Shown here piece by piece: positions 33,691-46,090 of a stretch of DNA of 55,000 nucleotides. The position numbers and the translations under genes were made by a program. The DNA is taken from NCBI RefSeq assembly GCF_964340395.1, contig NC_135570.1, forward strand, positions 7,887,822 to 7,942,821, given 5' to 3'. Below the pieces are notes generated by a model. It worked only from the letters and a program-made list of their open reading frames with translations. It was not told the origin of the DNA and searched no databases. Every line of letters starts with the position of its first letter. The first letter of the stretch is position 1. Origin of the DNA: Glandiceps talaboti (Eukaryota; Hemichordata; Enteropneusta; Spengelidae).

Positions 33691-34055
33691 AGTAGTCTAG
33701 TTCTTGACAGACCGTATTCCATACTACGTTATCTTCTAGTCAATCCCGTTCCCCAACCCTATGGTGGGCAAATCGCGAATGGCAGTAGTAATCCATCACA
33801 GATTGACAGTCTGTCGTGATTGTTTTCATGTTTCTAGGACTGATATGGTATGCAAATGTCCAACCAGGACTCCACCTCTCCTACCTCCAGTCTGTTTAAA
33901 CTAAAATCAGGTGGGGACACGACAACGTCATCATGTTTATATGAACACTGTAGGAGGAGCACAGAATTCTGTGCGAGAGTAATGGAATTGACTAGACAGT
34001 ATAGTATGAAGATAACGTAGAATGGAATGCGGTGTGTCAGGAACTAGACTAGTAC
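33691..34055. mobile_element. ~365-bp element with ~60-bp terminal inverted repeats
   Basis: Left arm AGTCTAGTTCTTGACAGACC then TACGTTATCTTC, TCTAGTCAATCCC (33693-33747). Right arm, read in reverse complement, AGTCTAGTTCCTGACACACC then TACGTTATCTTC, TCTAGTCAATTCC (33982-34051). No coding capacity; MITE-like. It abuts a family C fragment whose right half is missing. Confidence 0.75.
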
Positions 34056-34439
34056 TGAGTGGTGATTGGTTAATACACCAAATAGTATTGGGACTGCTGA
34101 TTGGTCAACCATTGTCGTCATCCTGTAACTGACATGACTAATTGGCTATATCAGAAAACAGCAAGAAAAATAAAAGATGGTTGAGTGATTTCCTGAGTGA
34201 TGTTTTAGCAACATTGTGTTAGGATTTGAAACTGGCCATGGTTTGTCCATTGTCTATTTTTCTTTCTACATGATTCCAGTCTGATAATTCATTGAGTCTT
34301 GTCCAAGTACTTGTAAGATGAGAGAGTAAACAAGCTAACTAAGTTTTGCTTCCAAATTACTTCTGCCTCTTTTAACATGGAGTTGGTTTTGGAGTGCAGC
34401 AGCGATAAATTAGGAGTAGTGCATCATGACAATGGCTTG

Positions 34440-34670
34440 ATCAGCGTTTGTTGTGTTGGTGAAACCTGCCTTGGCCAGGGTTTATGTGTTAGTGGTACCA
34501 TGTGGCCAGGGCTTTTTGTGTTGGTGGAACCTGCCTTGGCTATGTCGTAGCCAATTGTTGGTGGTACCATGGGTTGGCTAGGTTTTGTTGTGTCGGTGGT
34601 TTCCTGCTTTTGTCAGGGTTTATTCCATAATTGTGTTGGTGGTACAATGGCTTGGCCAATTTGATATTTT
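34440..34670. repeat. Degenerate 50-60-bp tandem repeat
   Basis: Recurrent TTGTGTTGGTGG, ACCTGCCTTGGC, GTACCATG and GGCCAGGGTTT words, about five units. Confidence 0.65.
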
Positions 34671-35429
34671 GAACATGTCAGATAATTTTCAGTATGATTT
34701 TCATGATGATAATGACCATGTGAACCGTTGTGTAGATTTTGGAAAGAAAACACTTTCATGACACAAGTAATAAAAACAATGAAAGATTTTTCTGTTGAAT
34801 GTATATATGTATGCTTTCAGTAAGATGTACTTTTGAGTGTTACAAAAGTGTTGTACATAGACACTATACAGACATCCGTCTTTTCAGAGTGCTTAAGAAA
34901 TTAGAAATTGACACTGTGAAACAAACAAGTCATGAGTGCAGACTAGACTGATACAAATCCTTACAGCTAGTTTTATTCTGAAGTGTTTGCACACAGACAA
35001 CTAATAATCAACATGTGCTATATTCTAAGAAGTGCATGTTTAGAAATAACAAAGTTGTCCTGTGGGTCAATATTATGTCAATTATTCCAGGTGTGTGGTA
35101 TACAGGTAGTTTAGCTTTCACTCGGCACAATTGTAATAGTAGGCCTTTGAAAAGTATTTACCTGTAGACCAGAACACTGTGTTTTGTAAATCAGGGATGA
35201 CACCTAAGTGATTCTGTCAACTTTAAATGATTTTTATTTTGGTTGTACATTTTGAAGACAAGCAGGCATGGTTATGTTATGAGGACTTTCTGCATTAGGT
35301 TTCATGTCTGTTTATTGTACAGTCCATACTTTAGCCAGTGGGCCTTCTACTAAGAGACAAAACATTTTCTTGTGGGGGGAGGGGGGAGGGGGGAGGTGGT
35401 TTAAAATGTTTATAACTGTGTTTGCTTGT

Positions 35430-35620
35430 CAGTCTTTATATTGTTAGGGATAAGAACACCACATTTTGGTACATCGAAGGAAATTACTTCGTGTGTGTCA
35501 ATGTCACATACTAGTATTTGGCTTACAGGCCAGTAGGCCATCACAGCGTAAGATATATGGGAACACCAAATATTGGTTTGAATTTGCTATGTATTTGTAT
35601 GTATCAAATTGACTTACCAA
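35430..35620. repeat. Family A, two degenerate partial copies
   Basis: GGGATAAGAACACCACATTT with ACATCGAAGGAAATTACTTC is followed about 100 bp later by a second set, GGGAACACCAAATATTGG and GTATCAAATTGACTTAC. Confidence 0.5.
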
Positions 35621-37654
35621 TGATACCATACTAATTGCAGTTCTACAGATGTGGTGAAAGTCGGTACAATATCATGATGCAGTAGACCAAAGAACAAAAC
35701 CATGACATATTGCTTAGACTACTGTCCTGCTATCACTTGATAGATGGACTGTGTGTAGACACTTTGTCACAAAGTGAAATAGGTCTTTCTATATTGGCGC
35801 AACTCACATGAAAGATACAAACAAGATATGATGATTTGTGTTTGTGGATTGATGAAAAAAGTTTGAAAACGGACTGTGTGACATGGCATATGATGGGATT
35901 ACACATATCGATAGGATTAAAAGTGATTACCATCAATATTTTGTGAGCTTAAAGCTTGAGAAAGTAGAGATTAAACTTTCCTAATCCATCAACTTTGAGA
36001 TGTTGGTCTAAACATTTACCTGATACATCTCCCAGATCTTGAGATTCTAGATTTATTCTATATTAGAGTGAGGTTGCATTTCTATGATGGCACCTAATTG
36101 TGGATTCAGTTGATGGCATGATTTAAATATGTCTCATTATGTATTCGACCACTAACAGTCTATACAGGAATGCCATTCGAGACCAGTGGAACACAGCTAT
36201 CGTTGTAGACGCAGAAGGACAACGAAATTTGAAATCGAAATGTCAGTTAGGATAGCAGATAGGGTGGTAGTACTAGACGTTTGAGTCTACATGTACATAT
36301 AGGCTACTACTACAGAACTCAAAGTTAATGAAAAAATGTCTTTATTTCCTGGAGTGGCATTCACCTTTAAGCACATTTCGACTTAAATCACAAGAATTAG
36401 TGGATTAAAAAACAACAAGAAAAGTGATAATGTGTGAGTACATTTGTATGATCACCTCTATGAAACACTTTCACCATTGTCACGTAATTGCTGTCAGCTG
36501 CAATGATGGAATATTAACAGGGGTACCATAAGCAGATTATGGTGAATTTATGAGGTGAAAACTCGTCCATCCTGTCATACTTGTCATAGATTCATAACCC
36601 TTTTATAGATTTATGAAAAAAGACCATAATTAATTATTTTCGCATGGTGGATAGACGTCACCCAATTCTTGTCGATATGATTGATGGGTAAATATGAAAT
36701 AGTCCTGTTTTCAGTTATGTCGAACCTGGATCGTTCTCGATGTCTATCTCTGATGGGACTATTTTGTGATTTACATAATGTTTTTGATGTCTATGCTTCC
36801 ATATAGAAGAAGTTGAAGATGATTTCGTGAGAGTTTTAGAACACTTTATGTAGGAATTACACAGTCAGTATTATTTCATGACAGATTCAATATGCAAATC
36901 CTAGATGGACCTGAGACATTCCTGGCTACTGTGCACCTTGTTGTTCCATGTTTTACAAGTTAAACAATACAATGTACACATGTGTATATATGCATTTACG
37001 TTACCACTGGCACATTGAAGAAGTTCAAGGTGACTTCATGAGGGTTTTGGAGAGCACTTCTTGTTGTAGGTGTTTGTACATTTTCAAGACAGATGCAGTT
37101 ATAATGCATTCATGTTTACACATACATATCTGTGCCCCTATCGAAGTACAAGTTCTTTCATGCCCTGTTTACTGTCTTGCCAGTGTGAACTGGGTTTAGG
37201 TTTCACGTAGATGTCAATGTTAAATGGTCCTGTGACTTGTTGTAGCTAGAAGAATAATAAGACGTATACAAATATATATAGAATTGACTGTTCTGTTCTT
37301 GTAAGACATGGACAAAACTGGTTATTGGTGTAATATAGAATTGGTTGTTGGCGTTACTAAAGACATCAACAGATTTTATAGATCCTGTCAAACAAAGGCA
37401 ATACTGGTTTTTGATGTACATGTACATGTAAGACCTATAATTACATATGATGTATTGAATACTTCCATTGTTGTACATGTATACGATAGGTATGTACATT
37501 GGAGTATAATATCGAAAACATGATTGCATACCTGTATGCAAATTTAATGCATAAATTGAGTCAATATACATGAAACTGATGCACAGTTAAAGGAAATTTT
37601 CTGTATTGCATAAATGCATGTACACTTAATAATATGACAACACTGTGGTTTGTA

Positions 37655-37800
37655 AGTTCCAGCGTGGGTACTCAGGGGTATTTGCATTCATCCTTGCAAT
37701 GTTTTCTGTTACACTTTCACTTTAAAAAGTAAGACTGCAGAGAACACGGCAAGCACTCACATAAATACCTGACACTGTGACAGCACAGAACTTGCACTTA
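37655..37800. repeat. Family C hairpin copy 4
   Basis: GGGTACTCAGGGGTATTTGC, CCTTGCAATGTTTTCTG and CACTTTCACTTTAAAAAGTA resemble the right arm at 11400-11470 in reverse complement. The second half, CTGCAGAGAACACGGCAAGC, pairs back on it. Confidence 0.65.
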
Positions 37801-40120
37801 TGCACCATGGGAATTCTGTCCTAGAACTGCATATTTGTTCAGTAATAGATACTAAAGTCATGAAATTTCTAGTAATGCCAACTCTCAATACATGTCGTCA
37901 TAGCAACAAAATCAGTGTACGTACTTGTTAGGTCAAACAGAGGTCACGAATGTATAATTCTTTAACCTAAGATTATTTTTTTATTTGGAAACTGAAGTAT
38001 TACTGTATAAAAATCGATATACCAGTATTGCCATTTCTCATGTCTAGGGTGACTTGTATACGTATGTCACTCCTTTGATAGCCTACTGTCGATCTTGGCA
38101 AGTAAGCCTTTCAGGACTTACATTTCAACTTTGACACAGTTGAAGTTTTTGTAAATCATATGTTGACCTTGATAATAAATGAAAATCATAAAAAAATATT
38201 TCAGAAATATCTGTCGGGAATACTGTTTTGTTCCTGTTGAATATTGACACATTTCAGATATTTAGGTAGCGGAATGACGTGAAAACTATGTCATTGAAGA
38301 GGAATATTTGCTGTTTTTGAATGTATATTTAGTGTTTTTCAAAGCCTTGTGTTCAAAACATTGAATATATTTCAGCAACTTTTTAAAGGCAAAAGTAGTA
38401 ATTTTAAATTAGTCTTGAATGCAGTGACTGGTTTGTACAGTGGATGAATGATTTCCATAGGTTGTCACGCACAAGCAGTTCAAAGTTTTATAATGTTCAA
38501 AGCAGTTCAAAGCAAAAGCAGTTTAAAGCAGTTCAAAGTGTTAAAGTTATAACCAATGTAGTAGTATAGAAATTGATACGTAGTCGCTTCAAAACTAGAT
38601 TCCTATAAGGTAACTTCACTATTACTAATATAACTTATCTTTTCATTTACCAAGCTGATGAATATTTTTGGTCAATGTTTTAAATATTCGTACTTTTGAC
38701 AACCAGTATGCCATACAGGAACTGATTTGCTATCAGCAATTGGTTTATACAATATTGATAGTTTTCAACACCGTCTATATAATGCATAATGGAATTGTAA
38801 AGACACAGTTCAAAGTCAGATTAAAATTTGCATGTGAAAAACAGTTATCTAACTAAATAGAGAAAAGTTTGAAAGATTTTGTATTTCTCTGAATAGAATT
38901 AAAAATTGAATGTAAAATTCACAAAGTACTAGAAAGAAATGGAAAGGCTTCACAGCCTGAAGTTGTAATTTAACTTAAATAGACAACAAATAAAAATAAA
39001 AAAGAAATTATGGAGAAAAAAAGTTGGTCCATCATGAAAGACTGGTCCTATGTAATCCTTATGTTTTTGCTGCATGATAAGATAACACTAATGTGAGAAT
39101 CGGGGATTGAAAGCAAAGTCTTTGAATGAGAAATTTCTGTTGAGATACAAATGCTTACAGTATAAAAGTTAGAAGTCAATTTGGTGAGATCCAGAACATA
39201 TAATTTATATTTAGTATATTGTGTGATATGGTCTGTTTGTGTATATATATGTATCAAGTCAATGTGTAGGTGAAAATTAGCCAATAAGCTGTTTACCAAA
39301 TATAACAATAATGTGGACACTGTTACAGTAAGTGGCCTAGTTTTGTAATCAATGCCCTACATATTGTGTACTTCTAGAATGGCAATCACATTGATATATG
39401 TCAAGGGTAGTATATGATCTCTTGTACTGTATTTGTTTACATAATATGGCATACCGCTGACGTGAACTTGTCTGTTACTGGTCAGACATGTGTATACACA
39501 TGTTATATGGTGAGCTACACAAGTATTACAGTTACAGTGCAGTTAAACTTCTGGTTTCAGCCAGACGTCAGTCTGTATGCAAATAGTGCTATAATTAAAT
39601 ATAAGAATTGCTGGTTGTAGCTAGTCAGATTGGTCTGTACGCTATCATACATAAGTCTAGTTCCTATACGGTTTCGTTACGATTTACACCTACACTGTGG
39701 TTTAGTTAGAGACCAACTTGTCATCCAGATGAATCACACATATTCCTACATACTTGTACAGTATAACTATTAAAATTACTTCAGTTCCAATTTTCAAACA
39801 GTTCTGTACATAACTATAGATCTAGAATTTATAACATGGTGGTTTTAGTAGATAAAATATATACCTGCATACACTTGCTTTTCATCAAGGTTTCCCATAA
39901 AAGTGATTGCATAAATATGGTCATATAAATTCTAATGATATGTATAGAAATTGATGTATGTTCACAAAACCTTTGAAAATAGCCATGAAATGCAAACCTT
40001 CTCCTTGTATGAAAATAGAGAATACTGTAACATGGAAATTTTCACTATTATTGAAAAAAATAATTTTCATTTATTTCGCAAGAAAACAGATACGCAAATA
40101 AACAAATATTGAAATACACA

Positions 40121-40320
40121 AAATAAGTAGTGACTAAATTGCTTTCGTGTACATGAACACAATGTACCAGTCTGATAATTAGTGAAAATAAGTAGTGACT
40201 AAAATACCTTCTTGTACATGAACACAATGTACCAGTCTGGTAATTAGTAAAAATTAGTCTTTGAGAACTAGCTGAAGGTTGTAAAATCGCAAAATTTTCC
40301 AGTGGTGAAAATATCCAGGG
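40121..40320. repeat. 65-bp tandem duplication, shared with 52165-52300
   Basis: AAATAAGTAGTGACTAAA, GTACATGAACACAATGTACC and TAATTAGT occur twice in a row (40121 and 40186). The sequence continues with GAAGGTTGTAAAATCGCAAA. The same order recurs once at 52165-52300. Confidence 0.8.
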
Positions 40321-40615
40321 TTACAAATATACCAATAGCTCTGAGCTATTAAACGTAGACATTGTCAGGCAAATCTCTTCTTAAAATTATAATTCTGTTT
40401 TATTACATTATTTTTATTATGTTGTTATAATATTATTACATTATATATAGACATTATTATGTCAACCTATTATGCAGTCCAATTTTTCTTTCAAGTGATA
40501 ACCACAAAGAAGAACATGATGGAACATTGTAATTATCTCCAACAAAATAATTTGTTGGAATATGCTTGATGTTTTGGATGAATGTAACCACAAAATGATG
40601 GTTCTTGTATATATT

Positions 40616-40683
<68 letters not shown>

Positions 40684-40850
40684 AATGTATATAAAATGTA
40701 TACATACATATACACAGACACTCATGGAAATATGCACACACGCATGCACACACGCACGCATGTATGGATGCACGCACGCACGCATGCACGCACATACGTA
40801 CATATGCATGCACGCACGCACGTATACACATACACACACATGCATGTATA
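40616..40850. repeat. (GT)n then degenerate (CACGCATG)n tract
   Basis: About 62 bp of GT to 40680 is followed by purine/pyrimidine-alternating CACACACGCATGCACGCACG sequence. The alternating tract could favour Z-DNA. Crossing frames (155 and 118 codons) are repeat artefacts. Confidence 0.93.
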
Positions 40851-41149
40851 CATGTATATTCACAAAATATGGATATTACAATTACATTTTGTTGATGAGA
40901 AGGCAGAACTGTACATAGGTTCATCCATCATGTTGCCGTGGTGACAATACCATGTGACAATTTATATTTCAGGTGTCCATGGTAACAAGGAAACATAGTT
41001 ACCTGACTCTGAATGTAGGCAGGGTTAATAGTTGTTGAAACGCTTAGCAACTCAGAGTGATTTGAGTAGTATGATCCAAGAAACTCAACAAATTACAGTA
41101 TTTGTTCACTTCTATAGCCTTATACACATATATAGGTATTGAATTTACT

Positions 41150-41870
41150 AACTTGTACAGTAATATTGATTAGCTGTAAGTGTGTTAAAACTGTAAAGTA
41201 TTGCTATAACTTTACTCAGTAGAGGCAAATGTCAATAAACACAGACTGTACCATAGTGGCTGTGTACTACATTTGTATAGTAGTTATAACTTATAGATAG
41301 CTATATGGTCTATAAAACCACTGCACTAGTATAGCTATATAAATAATATACACTACATTTTTTGTGTATGTTGTTAGTGTAAAATATTGCTATAACTTTA
41401 CTCAGTGTAGGCAACTGTCAATAAATAAAATGTACCATAGTGGCAGTGTACCATAGTAATTATAGATTATAGCTACATGGTCTATAAAACGGTAGAACTA
41501 TGCCTATATAAACACTATGTTGATACTATAAAGTATTTGCTGTTAACTTTACCCAACAAAGGTCAATAGACACAGTTTACTATAGCGGCCATGTAGTTAT
41601 AGATAGCTACGTTGTCTATAAAACTGAGGTAACCAGTCAAACTATGTACTGCACTAGCTATATTAGCTGTATATATAGTGTCTATAAACCTTATCAGTAT
41701 TACGTGTACTATGGTCTATACTGCAGTAGTGAGAGACAACTATATAATAGTGTCTATGAATCTTATGATCAGTAGTACTATGGTCTATACTACAGTGGTT
41801 GTAGACCGCTGTATATAGTGTCTATAAACCTTATAATACTATGGTCTATTCTACAGCTATTGTATAGTAA
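41150..41870. repeat. Degenerate tandem repeats of TATAG/TCTATAAA words
   Basis: Two ~180-bp related segments (TATTGCTATAACTTTACTCAGT at about 41199 and 41388) are followed by ~60-bp units with TAGTGTCTATAAACCTTAT and ACTATGGTCTATACT. Confidence 0.7.
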
Positions 41871-42769
41871 AGATGCAGGTATTTTCCCAACATAATGAAA
41901 TGAATTACCAAGGCAAAGTAATTTTGGAGCTTGCATATCTTGCATATCTGATATATAAGGTCTGTGTATGCAAGTGATTTAGAAAGGTATTGATGTGAAA
42001 GCAGCTTATCAGCATCGTCAAGTAACAAGTGTAATTACTCGTGACAGAGAAATGGTGACAGGCATTCCTGTCAAATTAAACTAGAGACACAGGGACTCCA
42101 TATCAACAAACCCAAGGACATTTTGTCAGCCAAGGTGTGCTGCAAATGAATACTTCGCTGACGGATGTATCTCCCAAAGAATTTAGCCTACATCATAAAA
42201 TATAATTGTTTACGTTAGAGCGCAATGCAACCAGTGTTACAAGTTGAATAGAATTCTCCTGTCAGTCTTCTATTGACTCCAATGAAAATATGGCAGTTAT
42301 GCACAAAATGGCTGCTGCACAGGTTCTATGGTTGCCATAGTAACTGAGCCGAACTATAAACAAATGGAGGCTGGAAGTGCTTTCTGTATTGTTTTCGTTC
42401 ACCTGCTTCTAATTTTAAGTGCCTTAAAAGAATAGGCATATGTTGGCGTATACATGGCACACTTTGACACTTTGAACAGCACTAAACATCTGTGGCAACA
42501 ATACACATCCAGAATTTTCTTAAAGTGTGTATAAATTTGATGATTTGTACACCAAAATGTTGATGTTTTAATTCAAATACAATTTAAGAGAATTGATTCT
42601 GTGAAGTCCATCTGCAGAGAAATTGAGAGTTTTCAAAAAAAACTTGCAGAAATAAATAAGTTTTGACCTTGGTGAAGTGATTGAGGCTAGAAGGATAATG
42701 TATTATTTTGTTAAGTGGGTTAATATATAGACATGTGTGGTGTCATATATTTACCACTTAGTAGTGTGT

Positions 42770-43420
42770 AACTTTATGGTTATCGGCAACTATGTGTGTG
42801 GTGGGTGCTTAGATGAACTGTCGAAGTCTAAATCTAGATTTTATGTGTGTTGTTGACTATAGATGAACTGCTGAAGTCTATCAGTTTATCTGTGTGGTGG
42901 TAATGGATGAACTGTTGAAGTCTGAATTCAGTTTATGTGTGTGGTGGTTATAGATGAACTGTCTATCAGTTTGTTTGTGGTGGCTAAATGAACTGTCTAA
43001 GGCTATCAGTTTATTTGTGGTGGTTATAGATGAACTGGTGAAGTCTATCAGATTATTGTGTGGTGGTTGTAGTTGAACTGTCAAATTCTAAATCTAGTCT
43101 TCATGTGTGTGTGGCAGTCACAGGGTGAACTGTTTAAATCCAGTGTATGCGGGTGGTAGCTTGATGAATTACGTATCAAAGTCTAAATGTAGACTTGTGT
43201 CCTGACAAGATGAACTGTCAAAAACTAAATGTAGTCTTTTATGTACACTTGTGACAGTCTCAGGCTAAAACTGTCTAAATCCTTTTTGTGTGGGTGTGGT
43301 GCACTAGGTGAACCATATAGAAGTCTAAAGCTGATCTCTGTCTGTATGACATGAATTGTCAAAATCTCAATCTAGTCTCGCTCTCTGTGTTTGACAGGAC
43401 TAGATGAATTGATAAGGGTA
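42770..43420. repeat. Degenerate ~60-bp minisatellite
   Basis: About ten units of GATGAACTGTCGAAGTCTAA with ATCTAGTTTATGTGTGTGG and GGTGGT. Units decay toward the 3' side. Confidence 0.8.
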
Positions 43421-44063
43421 AATTCAGTGGGTGTAGTAGCTTAGATTCTTCACGCTGGTGGATTTTGTCTATCCCCTTCTTAACTGAGACTATAAGCTTT
43501 TCAATGTTTTACTGAAGTATTGGCCAGAAAACGGGCACAAAATTCTTACTTGGATGTTAGTGGCGTAATCATGTGATCAGAATATTGATGAATCTGTGTC
43601 TGTAGACAGGATGAGACAAGAAAAAAACCCCACCAAAATACAGATTTTGTGAAAAACTAAGTTGGATTGAACTGTTACTATGTGAAATTTGGTTTGAATA
43701 CAACATTTTTAATGTATGTCTAAGTGTTTGAAACCTCCATTGAACCTCCACTGAACAATGAGTGGGGTACAAGTTTAAAGTCAGTGTTTTTCAGCAACTG
43801 TGAGTAATGTAAATGATGTAAAATTGTGAAATGACCCTCCAGCACCTAAAGTTTACTGTACAAACATGGCTTTATTTCCCCCGCAGTGGTGTTTCCCTTA
43901 CGGTTATTTTTATGTAACGTCACAAAATGATGCTCCACAAATCAAAGTTTACAAAAACACCAAGAATGCATGCATGCGTTCATCTTTTCGTTATGGGGCT
44001 GTGAGTTTGTGTTTTTCATTGCGTTTAGTAAGATTGGCAGATGTTGACAATTTCATTCACATA

Positions 44064-44684
44064 TCAACACTGGTCAGTGTTTAGAGTGGAGGTTAGACCT
44101 TGGTTTGGACAAGTTATCGATAGTGCTGGTGGGTGCCAATGAAAATAAACAAGAAAAAGAAGTGAAAAAGAGAAATGAATATTTGAATACCCATACAATA
44201 TAAATGTACAGGATGTTGTGGAAATATACCATAACAAGTTAAGTGACAAAAACAGAGAACGGTAACAGACACCGTTCACCTTGAAACTGGTTTGTACACG
44301 GTCAGTTACTTCACAACAAGCCTTTGAAAAACAGTTAAAATAGTTGACTTTATTCTCGGAAAGAAAGAGAAATCGTAAACTTTTAGCCATTGAAGTGGGG
44401 TCACATTCAGTAAATTTTATTTCCACAAAAAATTTGGAAAATCTGTACATTGTTGAGTATTTAGCAAATTTCATGATAAACAACTTCATTTGTTTTTGAA
44501 TTTTCAGTAAATTTAGAAATGGCAGAGAAAGTAAAGTTGAATAAATATTGAGATCATTTTGTAATTTTTTTTGGTGATCACCATAAACCTTGTGTTCAAT
44601 TACAGTGTAGCAGTGTATACGTGCACCTTTAACACTGAGGAACCACAGTTGAATAATTTTACAGTCACCTGTACATTTCCACAA
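44064..44684 (-). other. 206-codon open frame, unassigned
   Basis: The longest non-repetitive open frame outside WAPL. The translation is Phe/Leu/Lys/Ser-rich with hydrophobic stretches. I recognise no domain, and no flanking splice or promoter signal stands out. It starts near a CCTTTAA-ended sequence that resembles the ends of TTAA-type elements. It is most likely a chance frame in AT-rich intron DNA, but its length is somewhat unusual for this composition. Confidence 0.2.
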
Positions 44685-44949
44685 TTTGGCTTTCTTTCAA
44701 GTTATAGCACCTCATAAAAATCTTCTACAAAACACTATGTGCATAGAAACATAGCTTAGTTTACCATTCAGTAAAATTTTACTGTTGACGGCCATGTTCC
44801 CTTTAACAGTTGCTGGACTACAATAGAACTATCAGTCTGCTTCACAGCAATAGTTGTTTTGCAAGAAAGAAAAAAGGGAAAAAAGGTGCTCTACGTCATT
44901 CGTGGTATGTCTCCTAAAAATGAAAGACAAGAAAAGTTTAATTTTGGGT

Positions 44950-45166
44950 AAAAAATGATAAAAATTTGGTTTTCTTGTGAGTTAGCATACGGTAAGGGAT
45001 AGGGGAAAAGAAAATTTTGTTACATCACAAGAAATTGTATCAGTGGCGTGTCAAATTGGTGTAGAAGGCATACTTTCGGTAAAAAATAAATTTTGTTACA
45101 TCACAAGAAATTGTATCAGTGGCGTGTCAAATTGGTGTAGAAGGCATACTTTCGGTAAAAAATAAA
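44950..45166. repeat. Family A copy 6, with 76-bp tandem duplication
   Basis: The usual blocks end in an exact or near-exact direct duplication: 45015-45090 and 45091-45166, each starting TTTTGTTACATCACAAGAAA and ending CGGTAAAAAATAAA. Near-identity implies a recent event. Confidence 0.9.
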
Positions 45167-45789
45167 TTGTCGGAACATCGATTTATCACCTGTAATAGTT
45201 GCTTACTGTTCTCCTAAGTTAAACTGTCCTGTTTACTTTCTTTGTGAATTGCAACTACGGCATGGAAAATTACAATTTCAAAATTGTTATATGATGAAAT
45301 GAAATGAAACTTCACGATTTGTCACTGCTATAGAATGCTTCATTTACTGTCTGTTTTTGTTTTTGTCAACCCAGATGCTATGTCGTGACTAATTGTTGAA
45401 AAGAGTCATAAACTTGAAAGATCTGTTACGAAACGTGTACATGTAATTTGATGAGAGGACAAAAAGGCGAGACCCATATTAGAATGGTCTTTACATAGTT
45501 TAGCTTTGTAAGACCAGGATCTCAGCTGCCAAACTTGTACGTTGAATAGCGTCATTGAAAGGGCAATGTTTTCTATTGTTTCTCCACAAAGAAATACACT
45601 AGAAAACATTAAAGCACAGATTATCTCTACCCAGTTGTATTTTGTGCCAACTAATTGGAAGAATTTGCGTTGTGGGCTGAGAAAGAAAAGAAACACAGTG
45701 AATGTGTTTCTGAGAAAGCGAAAACTCTGAATGTGTTTGATAATGGCTTTGTGTCATCGTTGTCAGACGACCCTTGTGAAAGACAAGTT

Positions 45790-46090
45790 TGACTCGATAG
45801 GATAAAAATTCAGATGCCCCTTCATTGTAGAGATCAATAAAACTTCATGATAAATTCGAATAACTGTATACGCCAATTTTAGATATCAAGCAAAACTTTG
45901 CGATAAAGGTAACTCAAACATCTAGTTCTATGTGCCCCTTGTAGAAAATACCGCAAAACTTTGGAATTTGAATAACTCTTTGTATATGCCCATTGCAGAG
46001 ATCCAGCAAAATGTTGTGATAAAAGAAATTTAAATATGCACTTTATGTGGAGGACCAGTAAAACTTTGCAATAAAGGAAATTCAAATGAT
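45790..46090. repeat. ~70-bp tandem repeat, four degenerate units
   Basis: Units share AGATCCAGCAAAACTTTGCG, ATAAAGGAAATTCAAAT and TATGTGCCCCTTGTAGA. Confidence 0.75.
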
